Origin: CAZQVN01 sp964596775
GTDB taxonomy: Bacteria; Eisenbacteria; RBG-16-71-46; JABDJR01; JAWXBZ01
Length of the DNA: 6,829 nt
Assembly: GCA_964596775.1 (NCBI GenBank)
Contig: CAZQVN010000106.1
Span: forward strand, 1-6,829
Direction: 5' to 3'
The notes under the pieces were generated by a model, which did no database searches, was not told the DNA's origin, and saw only the letters and a program-made list of their open reading frames with translations. A program made the translations under genes and the position numbers. Each line of letters begins with the position of its first letter. The first letter of the stretch is position 1. Shown one piece after another: positions 1 through 5,636 of the stretch.

Positions 1-9
1 CAAATCCCC

Positions 10-15
10 TATAAT
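10..15 (+). promoter_or_regulatory. Candidate -10 box (TATAAT) of the lipB operon
   Basis: A perfect TATAAT lies in an AT-rich leader (44 G/C in bases 1-100, hand count) ahead of the first gene of the cluster. A matching -35 box would lie before the window begins, so the promoter is only half visible. A TTGACA at 24-29 could be a -35 box, but the bases 17-18 downstream (ACATTC, CATTCG) are a poor -10. The TATAAT is therefore the better candidate, with transcription expected to start near 22. Confidence 0.35.
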
Positions 16-50
16 GTGGAGCCTTGACACCTTCCGTGGAGGCTTCACAT
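16..50 (+). repeat. Leader repeat: 15-base direct repeat that also forms an inverted repeat
   Basis: Bases 16-30 and 36-50 match at 12 of 15 positions with a 20-base period; both begin GTGGAG. In addition, GTGGAGCC (16-23) pairs with GGCTTCAC (41-48) over 8 bp with one G.T pair and a 17-base loop. The second copy (36-48) is itself nearly palindromic. The element sits just after the TATAAT box, where a tandem operator or a leader hairpin would act. No T-run follows, so it is not a classical terminator. Function is inferred only. Confidence 0.4.
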
Positions 51-126
51 TCGTAAAACCATTGGTAAACAACAGGTTAAGGCTGACCTGTATCTGAAGA
101 AGGCCCGCCGCGCGTGGCTCGGGTTG

Positions 127-780
127 ATGGACTACGAATCCGCCGAGCAGCTGCAGCGCCGGACCGTGCGCGAGCGCCAGTCCGGCGACGCGCCCGATAC
201 GATCCTTCTGCTCGAGCACCCGATGACGTACACGATCGGACGGAGCGGCGGCGAGGATCACATGCTCGTGCCGGAAGCGGAGATCGAAAAGGCCGGCGGC
301 ACCGTCGTCCGCGTCGACCGCGGCGGCGACATCACGTATCACGGACCGGGACAGCTGGTCGGCTATCCGATCCTCGACCTGAACGAACATTACCGCGACG
401 TGCACCGCTACCTGCGCGACCTCGAGGAAGTGATGATCGGCATTCTCGACGACTACGGTCTCAAGGGAACGCGCATCGAAGGGTTGTCCGGCGTCTGGCT
501 CGGCCAGGACAAGGTCGGCGCGGTCGGCGTGCACGTGAACCGCTGGGTGACGAGCCACGGCTTTGCGCTGAACGTGAACGTGGACCTCGACGACTTCCGC
601 CGGATCATCCCCTGCGGCATCACGGACCACGGGGTCACGTCGATGGAACAGCAGCTCGGAAGATCCGTTTCGCTGGAGGAAACGGCCGAGCACGCGGCCG
701 GGCACATCGCCCGGGTCTTCGATCTCAAGTACGAACCGGATACATGGATCGCGATCGGTGAAGGAGTGGCGCGTGGCTGA
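127..780 (+). CDS. lipB: Lipoyl(octanoyl) transferase LipB; exact start unresolved
   Basis: LipB moves octanoate from octanoyl-acyl carrier protein to a lysine of a lipoyl domain, the first step of cytoplasmic lipoate assembly. Numbering from the ATG at 127 gives 217 residues. Family motifs are present in order: EHPMTYTIGR (30-39), RGGDITYHGPGQL (65-77), Lys129 in GQDKVGAVGV, and Cys163 in IPCG. Lys129 and Cys163 match the catalytic Lys/Cys pair known from the family. The reading frame is open upstream to base 28 and encodes KKARRAWLGL directly before MDYES; family members normally have such an LGL-x-x-Y stretch, so the protein probably starts earlier. No ATG, GTG or TTG exists there apart from TTG at 124; a CTG at 94 would give 228 residues. 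No clear ribosome site precedes 124 or 127. The 3' end overlaps the E1-alpha gene by 8 bases, which suggests translational coupling. Confidence 0.93.
   Translation: MDYESAEQLQRRTVRERQSGDAPDTILLLEHPMTYTIGRSGGEDHMLVPEAEIEKAGGTVVRVDRGGDITYHGPGQLVGYPILDLNEHYRDVHRYLRDLEEVMIGILDDYGLKGTRIEGLSGVWLGQDKVGAVGVHVNRWVTSHGFALNVNVDLDDFRRIIPCGITDHGVTSMEQQLGRSVSLEETAEHAAGHIARVFDLKYEPDTWIAIGEGVARG
761..766 (+). promoter_or_regulatory. Ribosome binding site AAGGAG that fixes the E1-alpha start
   Basis: AAGGAG lies inside the last codons of lipB and 6 bases before the GTG at 773. It supports GTG 773 rather than the upstream in-frame GTG at 758, which would place this site inside the coding sequence. Confidence 0.75.
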
Positions 781-2038
781 CAGGAAGAAGACGGCACGAC
801 CCGCCGCGAAGAAGGCGGCCCGGGGCGCGAAGAAGAAAGCGGCCGGCAGGGCCGCGGAAGCCGCCACGAACGGCGACAACCCGCTCCGGAACGGAGCGCG
901 CCGGACCGGCGGAAAAGTCGCCCCCGTATTCGGCAGCGTGACGCCCGGGCCGGTGATCGTCCCCCCGAAGCCGATCGTGGACGAGAGCGGCCAGATCCGC
1001 ATCTACAACGACGAGGGAAAGAAGATCGGCCCCTGGCCGGACGGATCGCCGCCGCCGCCGCTCGACCCGAAGCTGGCCAAGGGCTGGACGAAGGAACAGC
1101 TGATCGAGGTGTACCGCTTCATGCGGATGTCCCGCGAGATCGAGAACCGGGTCATCAACCTGTACCGCCAGGGGAAGATCTCCGGCGGCGTGTACCTGGG
1201 TCGCGGCAACGAAGCCACCGCGGTGGCCGGCCTGTACTGCCTGGAACCGACCGACCCGGTGACGATCCTCCACCGCGACCTCGGCGCGCACCTCGTGCGC
1301 GGCTGGACCTGCCGCGAAATCTTCATGCAGTACTTTGCCCGAAAGGACGCGCCGAATTTCGGGAAGGACACCGGTCTGCATCTCGGGTCGCTGGAGCGCT
1401 TTTCGCTCGGCACGGTGAGCCCGCTCGGCTGCATGATCCCGGTGACCCTCGGCTGCGCGGTCGGCCTCAAGATGCAGGGAAAGAACGCGGTGGGCCTCAC
1501 GTTCACCGGCGACGGCGCCACCAGCCTCGGCGACTTTCACGAGGCGCTGAACTTTGCCGGCGCCTGGAAGGCCCCGTTCATCCTGATCGTGGAGAACAAC
1601 CAGTTCGCCTACTCCACCTCGAACGTGAAGCAGTTCGTGGCGGAGCGGATCGGCGATCGCGGCGAAGGGTACGGCATGCCGGGACTCACGGTCGACGGCA
1701 CGAACATTCTCAGGATGCTCTCCGTGGTCCGGACGGCCGTGGAGCGCGCGCGGAGCGGCGAGGGGCCGACGCTGATCGAATCGATCACGATGCGGATGCG
1801 CGGTCACTCCGAGCACGACGACGCGTCGTACGTGCCGAAGGGGATGGCCGCCCAGTGGGAAACCTGGGACCCGATCCAGCGCTACGAGACATTCCTGACG
1901 GAGCAGAAAATTCTGACACCGGGCATCCTCGAAGCGATGCTCGAAGAGATCATGGCCGCCATCGAGGATGGCGTGACCTGGGCGGAAGCACAGCCGGTCC
2001 CCGAGGGACCCGAAGCGGCTGAGGGGGTATACGCGTAA
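773..2038 (+). CDS. 2-oxoacid dehydrogenase E1 component, alpha subunit (pyruvate or branched-chain type)
   Basis: With E1-beta, this subunit decarboxylates a 2-oxoacid on thiamine diphosphate and reductively acylates the lipoyl group of E2. From GTG 773 it has 421 residues. The thiamine-binding motif runs from GDG (246-248) to NN (275-276) with 26 residues between. HRDLGAHLVRG (167-177) and the active-site loop RGHSEHDD (343-350, His345) are also present. The HSxxDD pattern resembles branched-chain E1-alpha more than the pyruvate YHGHSMSD type, but this does not settle the substrate. The N-terminus is odd: 11 of the first 26 residues are Lys or Arg in an Ala-rich AAKK/AKKK pattern, followed by a Pro/Gly-rich stretch to about residue 100 before the conserved fold. 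No signal peptide or membrane segment is seen. Its stop overlaps the E1-beta ATG by one base, as expected for subunits made in equal amounts. Confidence 0.95.
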   Translation: MADRKKTARPAAKKAARGAKKKAAGRAAEAATNGDNPLRNGARRTGGKVAPVFGSVTPGPVIVPPKPIVDESGQIRIYNDEGKKIGPWPDGSPPPPLDPKLAKGWTKEQLIEVYRFMRMSREIENRVINLYRQGKISGGVYLGRGNEATAVAGLYCLEPTDPVTILHRDLGAHLVRGWTCREIFMQYFARKDAPNFGKDTGLHLGSLERFSLGTVSPLGCMIPVTLGCAVGLKMQGKNAVGLTFTGDGATSLGDFHEALNFAGAWKAPFILIVENNQFAYSTSNVKQFVAERIGDRGEGYGMPGLTVDGTNILRMLSVVRTAVERARSGEGPTLIESITMRMRGHSEHDDASYVPKGMAAQWETWDPIQRYETFLTEQKILTPGILEAMLEEIMAAIEDGVTWAEAQPVPEGPEAAEGVYA

Positions 2039-3012
2039 TGGCGGTCAAGACGTACATCGAGGCGCTGAGCGAGGGGCTCCGCGAGGAAATGCACCGGGAC
2101 AGGAACGTGTTCATGCTCGGCGAGGACATCGGCCAGTACGGCGGCGCGTTCAAGGTGACGAAGGGATTCCTCGAGGAGTTCGGACCCGAGCGGATCGTCG
2201 ACACGCCGCTCGCCGAATCGGCGATCATCGGCGTGGCCATCGGCGCGGCGCTCATGGGGATGCGCCCGATCGCCGAAATGCAGTTCGCCGACTTCGTGGC
2301 CTGCGGCTTCAACCAGCTCATCAACAACGCCGCGAAGATGCACTACCGCTGGGGAGCCCCGGTGCCGATGGTCGTCCGCCTGCCGTCCGGCGGCGGCGTG
2401 TCGGGCGGCCCGTTCCACAGCCAGAACCCGGAAGCCTGGTTCTGCCACACGCCGGGCCTCAAGGTCGTGGCCCCGTCCACGCCGAACGACGCGCGCGGCC
2501 TGATCAAGGCGGCGATCCGCGACGACAACCCGGTTCTCTACTTCGAGCACAAGTACCTGTACCGGCGCATCAAGGAAGAGCTGGTCGACGGTGACGGCGT
2601 GATCGAGATCGGCCGGGGCGACATCAAGCGGAAGGGCGCCGACGTGTCGATCATCACCTATGGATCGATGGTCCACTTTTCGCTCGAGGCCGCGGAAAAG
2701 CTGGCCGCCGAGGGGATCGACGTGGAGATCATGGACCTGCGCTCGCTCCTCCCCTACGACCAGGAGATGATCGCGGAGACGGTGAAGAAGACGAACCGCT
2801 GCGTCGTCGTCCACGAGGCCACCCGCACCTGCGGCTTCGGCGCCGAAGTGGCCGCGTTCGTGGCCGAAGACCTGTTCACGCATCTCGACGCGCCGGTCAA
2901 GCGGGTGACGTCGATCGACACGCCGGTGCCGTACGCGCCGCCGCTCGAGGATTATTTCAAGCCGAACGCCGCGAAGATCGCCGCCGCGGTGCGGGAGATC
3001 GCCGCTTTCTAG
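2038..3012 (+). CDS. 2-oxoacid dehydrogenase E1 component, beta subunit
   Basis: This is the partner subunit of the alpha2-beta2 E1 decarboxylase. It has 324 residues, the usual length. Visible landmarks are LGEDIGQYGG (27-36), Glu60 in DTPLAES (the glutamate that activates the thiamine aminopyrimidine ring), EMQFADF (80-86), His127 in FHSQNPEAW, PGLKVVAPSTP (139-149), FEHKYLYR (169-176) and a transketolase C-terminal domain with ITYGSMVH and VVVHEATRTCGFGAEV. HSQxPEAW plus FExKxLYR resembles branched-chain E1-beta, whereas KVVAPSTPNDARGLIKAAIRDDNP is shared with pyruvate types, so the substrate remains open. ATG 2038 is preceded by a purine-rich GAGGGGG (2021-2027) and overlaps the E1-alpha stop by one base. 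Confidence 0.96.
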   Translation: MAVKTYIEALSEGLREEMHRDRNVFMLGEDIGQYGGAFKVTKGFLEEFGPERIVDTPLAESAIIGVAIGAALMGMRPIAEMQFADFVACGFNQLINNAAKMHYRWGAPVPMVVRLPSGGGVSGGPFHSQNPEAWFCHTPGLKVVAPSTPNDARGLIKAAIRDDNPVLYFEHKYLYRRIKEELVDGDGVIEIGRGDIKRKGADVSIITYGSMVHFSLEAAEKLAAEGIDVEIMDLRSLLPYDQEMIAETVKKTNRCVVVHEATRTCGFGAEVAAFVAEDLFTHLDAPVKRVTSIDTPVPYAPPLEDYFKPNAAKIAAAVREIAAF

Positions 3013-3019
3013 ACTGAGT

Positions 3020-3052
3020 CGCCGGTGCTCCGCGCCGGCGTGATCGTTTTTT
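3020..3052 (+). terminator. Terminator-like hairpin between E1-beta and E2 (possible attenuator)
   Basis: CGCCGGTGC (3020-3028) pairs with GCGCCGGCG (3032-3040) over 9 bp with a single T.G pair and a 3-base loop. A run of six T (3047-3052) follows after the 6-base spacer TGATCG. The shape is that of a Rho-independent terminator, but the spacer is longer than ideal. As E2 and lipA follow with no clear promoter, it more likely terminates only part of the transcripts, or protects the 3' end of a processed E1 message. It fills most of the only substantial gap (67 bases) in the cluster. Confidence 0.55.
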
Positions 3053-3079
3053 GTCACTACCGAACAAGGAGTCCACAAA

Positions 3080-4519
3080 ATGGCTAAAGTCGAAATCATC
3101 ATGCCCCAGCTCGGCGAATCGATCGCCGAAGGCACCGTCGTCAAGTGGCTGAAGGCTCCCGGCGACAAGGTCGGGAAGGACGAGTCGGTCCTCGAGATCA
3201 CGACCGACAAGGTCGACTCGGAGATCCCCTCCCCGTCCGCGGGCATTCTCGTGGAGATCGTGGCTCCGGAAGGCACGACCGTGGAGATCGGGAAGCCGCT
3301 CGGCATCCTTGAGACGGACGCCGCGGCGGCCGCGGGCGCCACGAAGTCGGGCGGCGGCGGCGCGGCGGCGGAAAAAAAGGACGAGGCCCCGGCACAAGCT
3401 CCGGCGGCGCCTGCCGCTCCGGCTCCCGCCGCGGCGGCATCGACGGCCTCATCGGCTCCCGCCCAGGCTCCGGCCTCCGGCGGGCAGAACGGCGGCTCCG
3501 ACCGCTTTTACTCCCCGCTCGTGAAGAGCATGGCGAAGGCCGAGGGGATCGCGCTGTCCGAACTGGATCAGCTCCAGGGGTCCGGAACCGGCGGTCGCGT
3601 GAACAAGGACGACGTGCTCGCCTATCTCGAGCAGCGGAAGGCCGGCGGCGGGTTCGCCCCGCAGCAGGCCATGCCGATCGCACCTGGCGGCATCCAGGGG
3701 GCGCCGCAGTTCCGACCCGCCCCCTCGATGTTCATGCCGCAGATGCCCGGCGTGCCGCAGGGACCGCCCCCGGTGCCCGCCGCCTACCGCGTGCAGCGCC
3801 AGGCCGGCGCCGCGGAGACGCGGATTCCGTTCGACAACGTGCGGAAGAAGATCGCCGAGCACATGGTGCGCAGCAAGCAGACGAGCCCGCACGTGACCTC
3901 CTGCTCCGAGGCGGACGTCACGAATCTCGTGAACTTCCGCGAGGCGGTGAAGGACGCGTTCCAGGCGAGCCAGGGCGTCAAGCTGACCTACACGCCGTTC
4001 TTCGTGCAGGCGGTCGTCCGGGCCATCCAGGATTTTCCGATGATGAACGGCACGGTCGACGGCGAGAGCCTCGTCGTGAAGCATGCGATCAACCTCGGTC
4101 TGGCCGTGGCCATGGACGACGGCGGCCTCATCGTCCCGGTGATCAAGCACGCCGAGGAAAAGAACTTCGTCGGCCTGGCCCGCGCCGCGGACGACCTGGG
4201 ACGCCGCGCCAAGAACAAGAAGCTCGTGCCCGACGACATTTCCGGCGGCACGTTCACGATCACGAACCCCGGCGTGTTCGGCGGCCTGTGGGGCACGCCG
4301 ATCATCAGCCAGCCGCAGGTGGCCATCTTCGGCATGGGCACGATCCAGAAGCGGCCGATGGTCGTCAACAACGCGATCGCCATCCGCGACATGATCTACA
4401 TCACGATTTCGTACGACCACCGGGTGATCGACGGCGCGCTGGCGGTGCAGTTCCTGGAGCGGGTCGCGTGGTACCTGGAGAACTTCAACCCGACCGGACA
4501 GATCCCCGGAGTCATCTGA
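3080..4519 (+). CDS. Dihydrolipoamide acyltransferase E2 of the 2-oxoacid dehydrogenase complex
   Basis: E2 is the structural core of the complex; it passes the acyl group from E1 to coenzyme A through a swinging lipoyl arm. It has 479 residues. In order: one lipoyl domain (about 1-79) with lipoyl-lysine Lys44 in ITTDKVDSEIPS; an Ala/Pro/Gly linker (about 82-140); a peripheral-subunit-binding domain (143-184, YSPLVKSMAK to DDVLAYLEQ); a second linker (about 187-240) unusually rich in Pro, Gly, Gln and Met; and the catalytic acyltransferase domain (about 246-479) with the active-site motif SYDHRVIDG, His447 and Asp451. AAGGAG (3066-3071) is 8 bases before the ATG. The DKVDSE lipoyl motif and TNPGVFGGLWGTPI occur in several E2 classes, so pyruvate, branched-chain or another 2-oxoacid remains possible. 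Lys44 is the expected target of the LipB and LipA encoded on either side. Confidence 0.96.
   Translation: MAKVEIIMPQLGESIAEGTVVKWLKAPGDKVGKDESVLEITTDKVDSEIPSPSAGILVEIVAPEGTTVEIGKPLGILETDAAAAAGATKSGGGGAAAEKKDEAPAQAPAAPAAPAPAAAASTASSAPAQAPASGGQNGGSDRFYSPLVKSMAKAEGIALSELDQLQGSGTGGRVNKDDVLAYLEQRKAGGGFAPQQAMPIAPGGIQGAPQFRPAPSMFMPQMPGVPQGPPPVPAAYRVQRQAGAAETRIPFDNVRKKIAEHMVRSKQTSPHVTSCSEADVTNLVNFREAVKDAFQASQGVKLTYTPFFVQAVVRAIQDFPMMNGTVDGESLVVKHAINLGLAVAMDDGGLIVPVIKHAEEKNFVGLARAADDLGRRAKNKKLVPDDISGGTFTITNPGVFGGLWGTPIISQPQVAIFGMGTIQKRPMVVNNAIAIRDMIYITISYDHRVIDGALAVQFLERVAWYLENFNPTGQIPGVI
4508..4511 (+). promoter_or_regulatory. Ribosome binding site GGAG supporting the lipA GTG start
   Basis: GGAG within the last codons of E2 lies 9 bases before GTG 4521. 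No other ATG, GTG or TTG occurs in the lipA frame before ATG 4707, which is already inside the conserved LipA core, so this site decides the start. Confidence 0.55.
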
Positions 4520-4520
4520 A

Positions 4521-5504
4521 GTGTCGTGCGGCAACGGACCTCCCCCGCTCCGCCGGAGCCTGATTTCTCCGGAGCAGGAGCGGGATCACAAGTGGAATAC
4601 GAAAGGTCGTGACGGCGACGACGTCGCTGCCCGCGGGGTCAACATTCCCGGGCAGCGGCCGTCGTGGCTCAAGGCGAAGCTCCCCTCCGGCGGCACGTAC
4701 GAGGAGATGAAACGCCTCGTGGCCACGCACCGCCTGCACACCGTCTGTCAGAGCGCGAACTGCCCGAACATCGGCGAGTGCTGGAACGAGCGGCACGTCA
4801 CGCTGATGATCCTGGGCGGCGTGTGCACGCGGTCGTGCGGCTTCTGCGACGTGCTCACCGGAAAGCCGGCCGAGGTGGATCACGGCGAGCCGGCCCGGGT
4901 GGCCGACGCGGTGCGGATCATGGGGCTCGACCATGTGGTGATCACGAGCGTGGACCGCGACGAGCTTCCTGACGGCGGCGCTTCGATCTGGGCCGAGACG
5001 ATCCGGCAGGTGAAGCGCGCCAATCCGGAGATCACGGTGGAGGTGCTCGTGCCGGACTTCAAGGGGGAGACGAAGGACATCGACACCGTGCTCGACGCCG
5101 CCCCCGAGGTGTTCGCGCATAACATCGAGACGGTGCGCCGGATGCAGGCGTCGGTGCGACCCCAGGCTTCGTACGGGTGTTCGCTGTCGGTGTTGCGCCA
5201 GTCCAGCGCGCGCGGGGGCCTGACGAAGTCGGGAATCATGGCCGGTCTCGGTGAAACGGAAGAAGAGATCCGCGGCGCGATGCGCGACCTGGCCGGTGCC
5301 GGCGTGGACATCCTGACGATCGGCCAGTACCTGCAGCCGTCGGCGAAGCACCTCCCGGTGGACCGCTGGGTGACGCCCGAGGAGTTTTCCCGTCACAAGG
5401 AATACGGTGAGTCGATCGGAATCCGGCACGTGGAGTCGGGCCCGCTGGTGCGCAGCAGCTACCGGGCGGGCAGGCAGGTGCGGGAGATGATGGCCCGGAA
5501 GTAG
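4521..5504 (+). CDS. lipA: Lipoyl synthase LipA (radical SAM)
   Basis: LipA inserts sulfur at C6 and C8 of a protein-bound octanoyl group, completing the lipoyl cofactor that LipB began. The protein has 327 residues. The auxiliary [4Fe-4S] motif is Cys76-x4-Cys81-x5-Cys87 (HTVCQSANCPNIGEC). The radical SAM motif is Cys102-x3-Cys106-x2-Cys109 (CTRSCGFC). The C-terminal RSSY (311-314) supplies the serine ligand known for the family. VTSVDRDEL-type and NIETV motifs are also present (ITSVDRDELPDGG, 141-153; HNIETV, 200-205). Conserved similarity begins near residue 45 (GQRPSWLKAKLP); the first 40 or so residues are Pro/Arg/Asp-rich, without recognisable homology, and their DNA encodes a strong hairpin (4544-4584). 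GTG 4521 starts one base after the E2 stop, so translation is probably coupled. Confidence 0.95.
   Translation: MSCGNGPPPLRRSLISPEQERDHKWNTKGRDGDDVAARGVNIPGQRPSWLKAKLPSGGTYEEMKRLVATHRLHTVCQSANCPNIGECWNERHVTLMILGGVCTRSCGFCDVLTGKPAEVDHGEPARVADAVRIMGLDHVVITSVDRDELPDGGASIWAETIRQVKRANPEITVEVLVPDFKGETKDIDTVLDAAPEVFAHNIETVRRMQASVRPQASYGCSLSVLRQSSARGGLTKSGIMAGLGETEEEIRGAMRDLAGAGVDILTIGQYLQPSAKHLPVDRWVTPEEFSRHKEYGESIGIRHVESGPLVRSSYRAGRQVREMMARK
4544..4584 (+). repeat. Long hairpin in the 5' coding region of lipA
   Basis: CCCGCTCC (4544-4551) pairs perfectly with GGAGCGGG (4577-4584). Inside, CCGGAG (4553-4558) pairs with CTCCGG (4567-4572) around the loop CCTGATTT. Only one base on the left and four on the right are unpaired between the two stems. 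No T-run follows, so it is not a simple terminator. Lying 23 bases after the lipA start codon, it could slow ribosomes or mark an mRNA processing site. Confidence 0.6.
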
Positions 5505-5518
5505 AATCGGACGTTGTA

Positions 5519-5552
5519 TCCGGCCGGGAGCGGCAGCGCGCCACCGGCCGGA
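5519..5552 (+). repeat. Stem-loop after lipA (two CCGGCCGG copies)
   Basis: Two copies of the self-complementary octamer CCGGCCGG (5520-5527 and 5544-5551), flanked by T5519 and A5552, give a 9 bp stem with a 16-base loop just after the lipA stop. There is no T-run, so it may protect the 3' end of the operon message or act as an imperfect terminator. A second, shorter stem, GGGCCG (5569-5574) with CGGCCC (5589-5594), follows. The rest of the 5505-5636 spacer shows no ORF, no LexA-like CTGT-N8-ACAG box and no convincing promoter. Confidence 0.45.
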
Positions 5553-5623
5553 GAGAGACAGCACGCACGGGCCGAAGAGACACCTCACCGGCCCCGGCTC
5601 CCCCCGACCGCAACCGCCCCCGC

Positions 5624-5627
5624 GGAG
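5624..5627 (+). promoter_or_regulatory. Ribosome binding site GGAG supporting the intI start
   Basis: GGAG lies 9 bases before ATG 5637. The other in-frame ATG (5703) has no such site. The 5637 start also gives an N-terminus of the length usual for integron integrases. Confidence 0.5.
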
Positions 5628-5636
5628 TGTTTGTTC

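Noticed and set aside
58..66. ACCATTGGT as a PdhR-type operator
   Set aside because: The E. coli PdhR site is ATTGGT-N3-ACCAAT; here the half-sites are in the opposite order and overlap.
64..83. Resemblance of the leader (TAAACAACAGGTTAAGGC) to the end of the class 1 attI site
   Set aside because: The core box reads GTTAAGG, which breaks the GTTRRRY consensus at the last base, and it lies about 5.5 kb from intI before a housekeeping gene. Probably chance.
114..761. Plus-strand frame overlapping lipB, starting GTG 114
   Set aside because: Arg-rich low-complexity product in a shifted frame of lipB; the lipB frame has the family's catalytic residues.
758..772. GTG 758 as start of E1-alpha
   Set aside because: The AAGGAG at 761-766 would lie inside the gene and is correctly placed for GTG 773.
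1882..3342. Minus-strand open frame (486 codons) opposite E1-beta
   Set aside because: Antisense to a clearly conserved gene and rich in Arg, His and Asp as typical of a mirrored GC-rich codon pattern; no motif seen.
3350..3371. GGC/GCG repeat tract in E2 as a possible microsatellite
   Set aside because: It encodes the Gly/Ala linker after the lipoyl domain and is explained by coding low complexity.
5505..5636. attI or LexA-controlled promoter between lipA and intI
   Set aside because: No GTTRRRY core site and no CTGT-N8-ACAG box were found in this GC-rich spacer; only hairpins are visible.
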